From Isoetes taiwanensis (lineage: Eukaryota > Streptophyta > Lycopodiopsida > Isoetales > Isoetaceae), in assembly GCA_021234155.1 (NCBI GenBank), contig JAJEKV010000414.1, positions 62,001 through 126,000 on the forward strand: DNA of 64,000 bases, given 5' to 3'. The stretch's first letter is position 1, and each line of letters opens with the position of its first letter. This document shows positions 47,521 through 59,601 of this stretch, one piece after another. The notes under the pieces are model-generated. The model did no database searches. It saw nothing but the letters and a program-made list of their open reading frames with translations, and had not been told where the DNA came from. The translations under genes and the position numbers were made by a program.

Positions 47521-47992
47521 TCTAAAGATTTTTGGCCTTGCCGGAGGCCTTAGGGGCGTCCCCCCTCCCAGATGTGACAAAAATTTTTAGAATTCAAACC
47601 GAGAAAAAACTAGAATTCATTTGAGGCTTCATCTTTGCAGCTTTTTGAATTTCATCACAATAAAACAAATAGAACATAAGTAAAAGTTACCATAAAGATA
47701 GAGCAGATTGATCCCATTATTAAAAGTCATAAAGTTTGCAACACCCATACACAAACATTTTTCTTTGGAATTTATGGTGACCTTTGGCCTCCATGGATTC
47801 TTGTGGTGAGAAACCAAAGTGGGAAACTTTTTGCTTGTTAGCACAAGGATCTAGAAGCCTTGGAATTTGCTTAATAACTGCCTCAAAATCTAAAAATGCA
47901 TGGTAATTTTTGCAAGCTTCATTCGGAATGAGCCATAAAACAATATCAATAAGCGCAATCATTATTCGGTGGTAGGATGTGAAAGCCCTGCA

Positions 47993-48389
47993 AACCCGGC
48001 CGAAAAATTGCTGTTTTAGCATAGATAGCAACCAAACATATCTAAATCATACACTATTAAAAGATCTCGGAGAGAGCTTTCCAACATAATAAAAATCATC
48101 TGAAGCGAGCTCTCGGATCAAAAGTTATGATAAGAAATGTGTTGTCGTGAGAGCGCACTACATGCGCCCTTCAAGCCCCTTCATGTGCCCAACCCGGCCG
48201 AAAAATGCTGTTTTAGCATAGATAACAACCAAACATATCTATGTCCTACACTATCAAAAGATCTCGAGGAGAGCTTTCCAGCATAATAAAAATCATCGAA
48301 GCGAGCTACGGATCAAAAGTTATGATAAGAAATGTGTTCTTAGGTGGGAAAGCGCACTACATGCGCCCTTCAAAGCCCTCCATGTGCCC
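47993..48389. repeat. Tandem duplication, 198-bp unit
   Basis: Two copies start with AACCCGGCCGAAAAAT at 47993 and 48191 and run through CTGTTTTAGCATAGAT, AAAAGATCTCG, GAGAGCTTTCCA, ATAATAAAAATCATC and CAAAAGTTATGATAAGAAAT to CTACATGCGCCCTTCAA and CATGTGCCC. They differ by several 1-3 bp indels. AAAAGTTATGATAA-type phrases are common in plant LTR retrotransposon non-coding DNA, so the source may be an LTR fragment. Confidence 0.85.
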
Positions 48390-48409
48390 TTCAAGCCCTT
48401 CATGTGCCC

Positions 48410-48527
48410 ATTATGCACCCACACACACAAAAAGAGGGCTTTGTTTGTGATCCATTGGTTGTTGACCATTATGCACCACGCACAAAAAGGGCTTTTGTTG
48501 TGAGCCATTGGTTGTTGACCATTGAAA
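48410..48527. repeat. Tandem duplication, 58-bp unit
   Basis: ATTATGCACC, CACAAAAAG.GGGCTTT, GTTTGTGATCCATTGGTTG and TTGACC form one unit from 48410, repeated from 48468 with minor changes. It directly follows the 198-bp duplication. Confidence 0.8.
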
Positions 48528-48563
48528 AAAAAAAAGGCTAAAATCAATGGCTCGAGAAATGGT

Positions 48564-48718
48564 GCACTCTAGATATGCGCATTAGTACATCCATTTGAAT
48601 ATGTAGCATTATAGCGAGGGGGTTCTTGTTGTATTTTTGTGCGTTTTTACTAAGGTTTTGCTATGATTTTTGTGGTGTATTTCCATTGGCGTACTAATGC
48701 ATTATATCTAGAGTGCGC
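48564..48718. mobile_element. Small MITE with inverted repeats of about 28 bp
   Basis: The left end GCACTCTAGATATGCGCATT followed by AGTAC is the near reverse complement of the right end GTACTAATGCATTATATCTA followed by GAGTGC, separated by about 100 bp. The size and structure fit a miniature inverted-repeat element. Its middle (ATGTAGCATTATAGCGAGGG through AAAACCTTAGT on the other strand) reappears inverted at about 51365-51435. Confidence 0.7.
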
Positions 48719-48719
48719 T

Positions 48720-50110
48720 ATCGCTTTCATTGTTTTTTATGGCACTTAGACAATGGTCTAACCCTTGAAAAAAAAAAATGTAATATATTGAAAAAAGAAA
48801 AAATGGAATATGGCATGCAAGGCTTTCGAGAGGTGTTACTTTAGGGTTCTTACGGAATTAGGGTTCTCTTTGGAAAGACCTCTCTGCATTTGAAGCTCTG
48901 TTCTTACGCAACACTAACAAGTTTTGAATTTCATCCTCTCTTGATGGGCTTGAGTTTTCATCGGGCAAATCCTTATAACAGATCCAGAAGTTAATGTCTC
49001 CCATTGTTTTTGCGAGCACCGCGGGTGAGGAACTGCGAGGGATTTCGGGGTGTTTAAGGCGACTTGAGAATTCTAAAAAAGGGCCGGGGTGGCTGCTTCC
49101 ATGATCTATTGAACTTTCTTATTATGCTTATGGCGATTCTTACAAATCGGCGGCCGAGATAGGCTAGCAAGAGGCGTTTTCCACGATGACCCATTCCGTC
49201 GGTTCAAAATCGGTCAAACACGGACAATTCATCACGGGAATGCGGTACATATTTCTCTTTTGCTTGGGGAATTGCCTATGCAAGACTTCATAAATTTACC
49301 CTTTGCTCCTTGGCCTCTGTAAGTATGCTTGTGCAAGAATGCATGTTTTATAGATTAAGCGGTTTTATTTTTTTGCCCCAGATTCCAACTTCTTGTCTCC
49401 CCTCTTATGCGCTATTTTCGGAGTTCCAAAAGACATTCTTTGTTGGATGCGATATTTTTGTTCGCCCAATGCTCGTTGACATGTATAACAAACCGCGGAT
49501 CTTTGCTTGGCTAATGTTTTTTTCTTTGCGCAATTTCCGCAGTATTTAATCATTCTTCTTTGCTTTGCCGGGGATGAAACAGCGGCTCTGTATATCTTTT
49601 TCCTATCTAGCTTCGGGTTCATGTCTTCCTTTTGTACGGCTATTTGAAATGGTGATGGCGAGAAACCGGGGCCTTTCAGCGGTATTTTTCTTGCTTTATC
49701 TCTTTACATTACTTAAAAATGCTGATTACTAGTGAAGGCGGCTTGGAAGACCTACATCTAAGTGATCAACATGATGCCGCGGATGATCTGAGGAGGAAAT
49801 TGAAGTCCTTTTCAATGTGACTCTGTTTTACGTAGATGCTAAAATCCGAGCCTCTCGATGATGCATTTGTTGATCAAACTACATACGCTAAGTCTAAAGG
49901 CCGTGTATATCAGCCAGATTGTGGATGTGGCGATGCCCTATTCTAGATAATTTTTATGAAAATGTTCCACATCCAGTGCGAAACTTAGAAAGGGTTCTGA
50001 TCTGCTAAAAGCGGATCATTCAAAGGTGGAGCATGTTATACGAGGGTATATTTTTAGATATCGGCTTTTATAATTATTTGTGGCGGCAAGACAACATCCA
50101 TTGGGATCAT
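48720..50110. other. Stretch between MITE and kinase relic; possible old leader region
   Basis: No recognisable protein. Around 48835-48905 the text (TTAGGGTTCTTACGGAATTAGGGTTCTC) resembles a plant 5' leader, and the sequence to 50100 might be the former upstream part of the kinase relic. The 79- and 85-codon frames near 49310-49622 match nothing known. Confidence 0.35.
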
Positions 50111-50903
50111 CTTGAGTGTAAAATTCTAGAGGAAATAGGACAAGGCTTGGTGCGGTGGGGTGTCTGAGCACTATGCATTCCATTCAATGAAGTGGTTGCG
50201 GTTAAAAGTCTCGATCTAGAGATGCAAAAGCAATCGGTAACTTACTTCCTCTAATAATAATAAATAACTAAGATGCTAAATTTTGCGTTTTTGTAATTTC
50301 GATGGATGGGGCTTATCTGGTATCAAACATGTAAAATGTTTGCTTTGGAATTTTCACGACCTTATAGTTAAGGAATGAAAATGCCTGACCAAAAGTATCT
50401 CTTACACATTCATAATCTTCTAACCATTGTCATAGTTGCTCCATCCCATGTATGACAAGTTAGTTTATAAATTCGTTGCATTTGGTTTTGTAAGAACATT
50501 TGTTTTAAAATACATGGTAACTTATAGGTGTTGGAAGATTTTTTCTTCTTAATTTATAAAGTAGGCACTAAAATGCATGCGGCATATAGTTTTATGGATG
50601 ATGCATTGATGGCCAATAATTATGTAAGTCATTTCTTGATTTGCGGGGATGACATCAGAAGGGAGGCTCAAACAATGAGCCTCATTAATCATCAATGTTG
50701 TAAAGTCATTATTGTTCATTTGTTGTATTTTGTAACCTTTGGGTGGTTATGCCATATATATTTGGAGGCTTATATGCGCACATAATGAAGGCGGTATACC
50801 TAGATCATTTCGAGGAGACTATTATTGCCACATTTTTAAAAGAATCTTTAAAAGCTTTGGACTACCTTCATCGACATGGACATATTCATCATTGATGTTA
50901 AGG
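50111..50903 (+). pseudogene. STE20/BLUS1-like protein kinase fragment
   Basis: Three blocks match the N-terminal half of a GCK/OSR1-type plant kinase. Exon-like 50111-50236: ILEEIGQG with the glycine loop, then ALCIPFNEVVAVKSLDLE with the VAVK lysine, ending at a GT donor. Block 50651-50694: DDIRREAQTMSLINH. Block 50731-50903: NLWVVMPYIFGGLYAHIMKA, FEETIIATFLKESLKALDYL and HRHGHIH. In the family these read ...ALCIPFNEVVAIKVLDLE...IRREVQTMSLINHPN...LWVVMPYM.GGS..HIMK...LHA.GHIHRDVK. Here an Arg codon before ALCIP is TGA, there is a frameshift after NHQ, and the HRDVK loop reads HH-stop in frame. The C-terminal half is missing. BLUS1 relays blue-light signals in guard cells; this copy cannot. 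Confidence 0.7.
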
Positions 50904-53900
50904 TGATCCATTGTGATGCAAGGGAATTGAGATTATAAAATGTACTCATAGTTGTTTTTTGCAATGGAAATAATTTGTTTGTCTTGATGTTATTATGCTT
51001 TTTAGTAATTAATATTTAGGCCCATAAAGTTTTCCTATGTTTGCTTTAGTTAGGGCCGAAAGGAAAAAAAGATTTTAATATAACAATAAACACACAACTA
51101 CCATTAGCATTATTAACACAAACCATTGCATTTAACACATTTTAAATTAAAATCCCCTTAAACCCCCTTTGGTTTGGGTGCATATTCACCGAGGGGGTTA
51201 CTCAGGACAGAAGAGCTATGGGATGGGCATATTTGCTCTTTATTCCTTGATCTGGACCCGTACATAGTGATCCTCGTTTGTGGGGTATGCATGTACAAGT
51301 TTTTTGTATCTTGTATATTGAGATTTGCAAAATACTATAAGGTTTGAGAGAATGTACTTAATGGTGTTAATTTTAAGGAAAACCTTAGTGAAAAGCGTAC
51401 AAAAACACAAAAAAACCCACATTATTATGCTACATATTGATGGCTTGATTGGTAGTGGTCCCTACGATAGCGTTTAAGGGCTCATCACCTTCAATAATTT
51501 TAAATATGGAGCGATGACTCAATTTTACATTAAAAACTCTCTTTGATCAGCAGGGGCAAAAACATCAGATAAACAACTAGAAGGGGAAGGAGGAGAAGGG
51601 GCTGAAGGCTAACAATCTCTTCTTGAGTCGTGACGACCTCCACAAAACAAAATGAAAGAGCTCCAAGCTACAAGTCACGACCTCAAGAACAAAGAGCAAG
51701 CAAGAAGATTGAACTACAAAATTCAAACCTTGCAATTTGTACTAGAAAGCAATACCAAAGATAACAACACATGTGAAAATCCTCCGAACAAGGGTGGGTT
51801 GCCCTCTTTATGACCTAGATTTTCCCATCATGTACCAAGCCAAATCCAAAGCGCCTTTGGATTTGGGCGATTCCAAAAGACAACACCAAGCTAGATATAG
51901 CATGGATTAGCCAAATCACAAGGCAAATCCGTCATGCAAATCCGACATGTAAGATATACATGTGCCCGATTTAGACCTCTCCAAAACTTTCCAAAAAAAT
52001 AAAGAAATAAATAAATTTGTCAAACCATTGCCTAAATGCCAATGGCATTGTATTTGCCATACTAAAAAATCATAAAGAATACTTAGCGTATAAAAATGCT
52101 TTTAAACCCTCATATCATTTAACATAAAGATTTTGGCAACAAAAAAAAATCCAAAATAGCAACCCTAAAAAAGCTATACCTCCAAAACCATTAAAACTTT
52201 AGGCCTTGTCTCCCATTTTGCAAGATAATAGCAATGGGTGCCTTTTTCTTTAAGTAAACACACAAATTTAAAGTACACAAGAATTATTCATTGTGAAATT
52301 AAAGCGTGAAGGAGCAACTAAATTGTATGCCAATTTTACGAATACACAATACCCATTCTTGGAGCATTCTTATATGTCAAAAGGTAGTACAGCATGGCAT
52401 TTATGTGAATAGGTTGCCCCTCATATTGCAGACCAAATCAATGGAATCCCATGTATCTGTCCAACTTTCTCTCAAGCCTCCTCTCGGGATTTATACAATG
52501 TATTATACTCTTTATTGATATGATCCCAGAAAAGTATGTTTGCATTTTGCGTTCACATTAGCTTTCTTCCATATGACGATATGTTTCACCTTACAAACAA
52601 AAAATAATGTTGTCTTCCAAAAAAGATAAAGGAACAAATACTTTATTTAATTAAAAGTTATCAAAAAGGAGTAAAAGTGACGTTTAATAGATAATGACGC
52701 ACATCCCTTCTCATCCAAGCAATTTAAGAACATTATTTTCCAAACTTCAGGTATGATATTGACAGTTATGACATATCTGACCTAGCATAGTGGTTAAATG
52801 ATGAAAAACACAAGTATTTTAAAAACCGGAAAACATACTCTCCTACTAGGGCAACTAAATGTAGTCATATAAATGTAGTCATTTTATATGACTAAATGTA
52901 GTCATATTAAATTGATCATAGAGGAATAAGTAGATCAATTGGAAGTACATATAGGACATTCAATAACAACAAACGAGGATAGGAACATAAAAGGACAAAC
53001 AAGTCTAATTAACGTGTTGACTGAATAAAATAAATGGACTTGATTTTACAATGTGCGGTAGTTGCAAATTGATAAGTGGTTAACAACTTAAAAGGCATAA
53101 AATCCACATCAGTTGTTACTATGTATGTTACTCATGTTGACATGTATTGGTGCAAAATTGGCGGTCTTTGTTCAAATGTCCCAATCCTAGCCCATACCAT
53201 ATCTACGGACCGTAAAGCTTACCTTATAAGGTGTATACCCCATAGGTAATTAGAAGAATCATGTATTAAGTGGTAATGTGGATTTATGTTAGATATTTTA
53301 AACAAGGTGCACCCTAGACTACCTCATATCATCAGATTTGTCGGACCCATGGCACAGGCCATATGTGAGCTAAACAAGGTGTGCCCTAAACTATCCGGAT
53401 CATTAGATCTGTTGATTCTATGGCTCAGAGTATATATAAACGCCTCTTGTTTCAAATACGATATTGTTTGACACACTTATGGTTCTAAAATATCATATAC
53501 AAAGGTGCCTATGGTTTTCAGAAAGCTGCATATGGTTTTGAGGATATGATATACGAGGGATCTATGCATTACAAACACTATGATGAAGATTACAAACCCC
53601 TATGACAAAGGTTTGACTTCAAGATGGAAATTCAATAAGTTTTCGGTTACTTTGATGAAGTTAGTTGATGTGTTTTGCGTTGGTGCAAGTCCTGTAGCTA
53701 GTCGTGAAGGGTGCATGAATCAATTTCAAATGTTCATGGAGGCTTTGTCAGCTGCATGTCCTACATGTAGCGTTCATGAAGCATGGCAGTTTTGCAACTC
53801 TGTGAAAGAAGAGGATGGAAATATTTGGTATGATTGATATCCAGACATGATGAAGTTATGGCAAGTTGTCATGCTTATGCTAGTTAGTAGTGCTGCATGT

Positions 53901-55993
53901 GACGGGGATTTTCCAAAGCAAAATATACTGAAGACGACTTTGAGAAACCAAATGCTTTGGATGCACATATGTTGCTTGGATTTGAGCACCCATTACAGAA
54001 GGATATCAACTGAAGTGATGTATTTGAGACATGGGCTAGTACTCGTCATAGAAGAAGAGGCTGAAAACCTTGAAGATGGTTTACATTGGAAAACCAAATT
54101 ATGTAAGTATGTTTGCGATTATATAACCTTGTTTATTTTGAATTTTGATCCCCGCCCCTATCCCTAATAAAATCCATTTGACTAATACAACCAACAACTA
54201 ACATGACTATTTTCCATGTTGGACTTAAGGTTTTTTTTTTTTTTTAAATAGGCAATTTTTCACCAATAGCCGCTCACATGGCATTTGTTAAGGAAATCTT
54301 TTCGTGGGTGAGAATTCTCGAACGATTTTTTTTGCATTTTTTCTCTTTTTTCCGGCCATTTTTGGCAGATTCTAGCGAGATTGTGGTAGTGCCGCTTAGC
54401 AAGGGACAATAGGAAGACGATTGGCTGTCAACGCAATGTTTTCGCAATGAAAAATTACTTGTTTCGCGGTGAAATTTGAAGGTCTCTTTTGTTTTGTTCA
54501 ATTACGATTCCGTACTTTTGGGTATAGTCAATTCATAATTATGAATTGAATTGAATTGGTTTTTAACGTTCTCTCGGAGACTAATTGGTCTATGGGACAC
54601 AATACAATGAGTAACAATAAATGCCAAATAGTTGCAAACCAAAATCAATTACCCCTAGGTAGTTGCAAACCAGCGTGCACAGTGTATCGAAGATCCGATA
54701 TGGTTCCAAACTTCCAATAAAAACTTGTAGTACGTGTGAGGACGACATTGTGAGAAACATGGAACTTACCACACATAGATGGAACATGGACAAATTCAAG
54801 TCGTCCACATTTAGGTTGGATAATAATGGACACATTTTGGTCTAAAATATTAGAGAAATGGGTCTACGTTAAAAACGTTAGGTGGCATGGCATATAAAAC
54901 GTCTCTGTCTACTGAATGCTCAGTAATAACCAACAGGTGGCCATTATTTAATGGCCTTGGTTCTTCCACGTCAGCCTTATTTTGCAAGCCACATTGGACG
55001 GACCGGATTCTGCCCTGCACCCCTAAACCCTTCTTTGTTTTTTTTTTTAATTTCCTCCGGTTAACCAGGGCCCTCGTTTCTGCCATAAACCATGCCGGTC
55101 TTTCACTTTGCATCAATTCCGGCGCATCAGTCAGTCCCTTTTAAATCTTCAAGTTTTTTTTTTGCAGATCGTACTTGCCAATCTAGATTTGTAAATGCAG
55201 CAACCACACCCGAACAACTACGGCAAAGGTCAATCATGGATTTTTTCTTGGCATTTTCTCTTTCCTCGGGTTGAAGAGTCCCTTCAGCTTGGACCCATTT
55301 CGGTTTTGTCCGTTTTCTACGTCTTCATTCTTCATAGTGGCTTCGGGCTAAATAAATCTCGCTGTCATTTTCCTTCCTCTTTTGAGTAGATCTGCCCAAT
55401 TGCCCGGCCCTATTTTATGGCTTAAGGGTTTAATTTCTGGCCACTGGGTGGTTTCCTGGCGTTTTCAAGTGCATTGGATTTGGCGGTCGTGCTTCGACCT
55501 CTGGAATATAGTTGTTTAGTTTTTCTTATATGAACGTGGGTGTAGTGGTCTTCTTCTGTTCTATTCTACCCTTTGTTCTTTGGATTGATCCAGCTTGAAG
55601 TTCTTTTGGTCGGCTATGGCTTGTCGGATCTCTGCATTGATTCTGGGCTCAAGAATTTTGGATAGAATCAATGTCGAAATCTAAGCTGCCATACAAGACA
55701 CTGCAAAACTTCGTTCCATGAATAATTGGCCTCAATTTTATTCTCTCCTCATGTTGAAATGGCGAAATGCATATGTAGGTTATGGTAAAATATCTCTTAA
55801 CCTGTGACGTCCTATCTAAGTTTGGAATAGAAGGAAGATGCAGTGCTTGACTGAAAACTACAGATGGAGAATGCATTTCTCAAATGAAAGTCATGTAGTC
55901 TCAGATGGAGCTTGCACTGGTATGGGAAACAGAGCATTCAACAATTTTTAAAATTAAATACGGCTTAAACAACCGTAGCAGTTTTCAGGCAGG
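50904..55993. other. Gene-poor stretch before the LRR receptor gene
   Basis: A half-copy of the 46940-47520 foldback lies at 51083-51330. AT-rich DNA without recognised genes follows to about 53480. At 53520-54090 pieces in different frames look coding (YGFEDMIYEGSMHYKHYDED; NPYDKGLTSRWKFNKF; FEKPNALDAHMLLGFEH) but I cannot assign a family; the NPYDKG piece weakly recalls DHHC palmitoyltransferases. A perfect 22-bp palindrome lies at 54528-54549. The stretch 54900-55990 is CT-rich in places and may hold the receptor gene's promoter and leader; no clear TATA box was chosen. Confidence 0.4.
51083..51330. repeat. Second copy of the left half of the 46940-47520 foldback
   Basis: Shares CACAACTACCATT, TTTAACACATTTTAAATTAA or equivalent, AATCCCCTTAA.CCCCC, GGTTTGGGTGCATATTCAC, CCTCGTTTGTGGGGTATGCA and AAAATACTATAAG with 47000-47270, same orientation. 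The right arm is absent; the sequence instead runs into an inverted copy of part of the MITE at 48564-48718. Confidence 0.75.
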
Positions 55994-58931
55994 ATGTCAA
56001 AAATGCGATATGCAACGTTATTTTTGTTCTTCTTGCTTTGCAGAATTGGAAGAGGATTTTGCCTCTGCGATGATGGTATAGAGAAATTACTTGCTATATT
56101 TCATTAGGTTTTGGGCTCATTGGATCCGGTTTGCAGGTCAAGCCTTGCTTGCTTTTCGAGCCAGCATAACATCAGATCCTAATGGGGTTCTATCTAGTTG
56201 GAAAGCGGTCGATGAGACTCCATGCCAGTGGTTTGGCGTTGGTTGCTTTAATGATGAACTTATTAGTCTGTAAGTAGTCGAACCTATCATGCCTTTTGCA
56301 TTCTACTAGGATCAAGCACCTCAAATCGTCTCGTACGATGACAAATAGAGAAATTCTGATGTGTAGAACGGATTGGAAAGAAGCATGACTTGCCGCGGCT
56401 TAAAAACACAATTTGTACATTTTGACGAAGCAGTTTCTGCATTTTTTCTTAGTAATGTGTACTGATGAGATTACAAAATTATATGCATTTTTTTAAGCTT
56501 ACTGTTTTCTACAAATTTATTTACAAGAATTGAGTCACTTTCACAAAGCAGGAACTTATCTGGGAGCAGCTTGAGAGGAAGGATTCCACTGCTTGGCAAG
56601 CTGGGAGCTCTACAAGTTTTAGATCTTTCAAATAACCATTTAACAGGGGCAATTCCTCCCGATATAGGAGCACTGATCAATTTAAGGATATTGTGAGAAA
56701 ATACTACACTCTTTGCTTTCTGCTGCATCACAATTGTCTTCTTGGGGAAGCTCCTGCTTAACTATGACATACCATATCTAGGAACCTTGGGCACAACCTT
56801 TTGAATGGACGTCTTCCTCCAGAACTTGCAAATCTTGTTGACCTCCAGGAGCTACACTTGAATAACAACAATTTTTTTGGTTTTATACTTGAAGATGATA
56901 TGGTGTTTGCTACCTATAGAACACATCTGGAACTGTAAGCTCTTTGTTAATTCGTATGCCTATTTATCATTTGTTATATCTTAACCTTACCTGTTTGCAG
57001 CAAGGATCACATTGCTGCAAATGCTGGACTTTGCAACTTAAAACAGTTGATGCTGGTTGACTTGTCAAGTAACTTTCTTCATGGAGGCATTCCAACTTGC
57101 CTACAGAAACTGCCACGGTGAGATTTTCTAAAGGAATGCCTTCTTTGGGCTAAAGTACCTCACATCTTTTTCTTATGGCCATCATATTGGTGCATTTTCA
57201 GAGTGAATTTTGATAACAACTGCTTACAGTCTCCAGAATGGGGTGTTTCCAAGATTACACAGAGTCAATGTGGTAAGTTTATTTTGTCCTTGCTCCAGTC
57301 TCTCTGAGGGACAAACTGGTATTTATGTAATCTTTTGCAGGAACAAAATTTCCAAGTCGTCTGCAAGAGCTACCAAAGAGATTAAATCCTCCAAAGCCTA
57401 AAAGCAAAAAAACAGAGCCCCAAAGCGTAAAAGATAAGAATCATAAACAGAATGTCATGGTTCTTGGGACCTTATATGCATTACCTGGAATAGTGGTATT
57501 TTTATTAGCCATCTTTGCTGCCATTGTGTTCTACTACAAACGTAAGCCTGCTGCAGTTAGCCCTTGGAAAGCTGGAATGAGTGGCAATTTGCACAAAGCA
57601 TTTTGTATAGGTACTTCATTTCCAAACTGGTTTTTCGCTGCCGGATTGCCTCTATTATTTCTGAAGTCTTTTAACTCTTATGGGATAGCAGAAGTTCGGT
57701 ATTTACCTTGGAAGAGCTTCAGTCAGCATGCGAAGACTTCAGTAATATCATTGGCTCTTCTCCAGATAGTATTATATACAAAGGTACATTGAAAAATTTA
57801 AAAGAGGTGGCAGTTACAAGTATACAGGTGTCTTCTACCTCATGGAGTACAAGTCTCGAAATTTTCTTTTCGGCCAAGGTTTGTTCTTGATTGTGGCATT
57901 GGTGGAACTTGTGAATGTTGCTGTAGTTAGTTTCTTTGTTTGTTTCAGGTGGAAGCTTTGGCACGAATGAAACATGAGCATTTGGTCAATTTGGTTGGAT
58001 ATTGTGCTTCGGAAGTTCCTTTTGCTAGGATGTTGGTATTTGAGTATGCACCCAATGGGACAGTGTTTGAGCATCTACATTGTATTGCATTTTCTCTACA
58101 ATTTGGTTGATGTTTCAAATTTTGCTCTCTTATGTGTTTTCTTGTTGTAGTTGAGGGTCTGAACATCTGGATTGGAACACCCATGCGTATTGTCTTGGGT
58201 ACAGCTTCTGGATTGGAATATATGCATCATCAGCTTGTGCCTCCTGCTAGTCATATGAACTTTGATTCAACTGCAATATTTCTAACTGAGGATTATGCTG
58301 CTAAGTAAGACTCCTAGCATCTGATACTGGGAGATTTTAGTTAGCAAATATTTGTTAGCAGTAGCTTACTTTACCTTTCTGCTTTCAGTTGGCAGAATTT
58401 GGGCTTCCCAAAACGATAGCTATGAAAACTGAAAAAGAAAGTCCTTTAGTAATGCGATATGTTATGATGACTTGGAGGGATCCGACAGACTTGCACCAGA
58501 TTTTTGAGAGTAATGTATTCAGCTTTGGGGTCTTCTTATTAGAAATAATTAGTGGCCGGATTCCGCATGACAAAGATGGCTCGATTGTTGAATGGGTAAG
58601 TACAGTTATAGATAGAAACAAATTCAATTTGTGGTTGAGTTCCATGTATCTCTCAACTTAAACCTTGTTGCAGGCACTGGAGTTCATGAGTTCTCAAGGA
58701 ACAATTAAGTATATGGTTGACCCATCACTTAAGGCTTATGATACCAAACAACTTGAGACAATCTGTGATATTGTTCGGCTATGCATCCAATCTGATCTGT
58801 CGAAACGGCCAACCATGAAACAAATTTTGAGAATACTTACCACGTCCTTAAATGTGCCAGAAATCATTACTTGTCCCAAAAATCCTGCCCTGGCTTGGGC
58901 AGAACTGGCTATATTGTCTCCAGTTGATTAA
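55994..58931 (+). CDS. LRR receptor-like pseudokinase, MRH1/MDIS1-like (12 exons)
   Basis: Exons: 55994-56075, 56137-56269, 56552-56692, 56782-56934, 57001-57117, 57202-57272, 57341-57610, 57692-57878, 57949-58081, 58151-58305, 58389-58595, 58674-58931, about 635 residues. The start is chosen because it gives a signal peptide (MRYATLFLFFLLCRIG). Then come the LRR cap QALLAFRASITSDPNG with CQWFGVGC, LRRs such as LQVLDLSNNHLTGAIPPDIG, a lysine-rich stalk, a membrane helix (about residues 271-298) and a kinase-like domain ending NPALAWAELAILS, typical of LRR subfamily VI. Catalytic residues are absent: VAVTSI for VAIK, SHMNFDSTAI for the HRD loop, EFG for DFG. It is thus a plasma-membrane pseudokinase; relatives act in root-hair and pollen-tube signalling. 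Two one-base losses disturb it: TTAACC read as TTACC near 57703, and AAGGTAAG read as AAGTAAG at the 58305 donor. Confidence 0.85.
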
Positions 58932-59601
58932 ATAGTGGGGTGCTTAATCTGCAAGGAAATGAATCCCTGTAAATTGTCACAAAAAAGAGTATTGTGGGTG
59001 TGTGTGAGAATTACGACAAGTCTTAATATTTCAAGGATGCATAAAAGAAATAATGATGCAAATAAGAGAACGTGTGTTGATATTTCAAGAAGGATGCAAA
59101 TAAACTTCCATTATTCTCGTCTTTTAAGCCCTAGACTTTTCCTTGAAATTTTACAAGGCGAACTCCAAAGTATGTATTCAGACTGTACGCCTAAGTAGAC
59201 AGAAGTGAGAAAAAGATGGGATATCTATTTAGGGATCAGATTGTGGTTGTCACATTTAAACGAAACAACAAAACATTAGTTGGAAGGCACCAATAGTTGA
59301 TTTGGTACCAAATTTAGCAGCATCCAGGAACGGCATCTTATTGTACAGTACTTGATACCAAAATTTAGCATTAGCATATAGATGAGGACCACCATAATCG
59401 CAAGTCCATGAACGAGATCCCTCAATTATGTGAGAGATCGCCATCAAAGATGAGCGAACCTTACTTTTTGGCTTCAATCTTGTCTCTGTAAATAACAGTG
59501 CTTTCCAGATGAATATGGTTTAACTAACATTCCTGGCTTTAATATTATGCATTCTAAAGGAAACACGGAAGGATGGTAGAAGGGACACCTTGTCATATAA
59601 G

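Noticed and set aside
49365-49622. Cys-containing minus-strand frame resembling a zinc-binding protein
   Set aside because: The CGNC/CYTC spacing is isolated, the frame overlaps T-rich plus-strand DNA and no family matches.
53520-54170. DHHC palmitoyltransferase gene
   Set aside because: Only a short NPYDKG-like phrase suggests it; no DHHC motif or membrane helices are visible, so the segment is left as unknown coding-like DNA.
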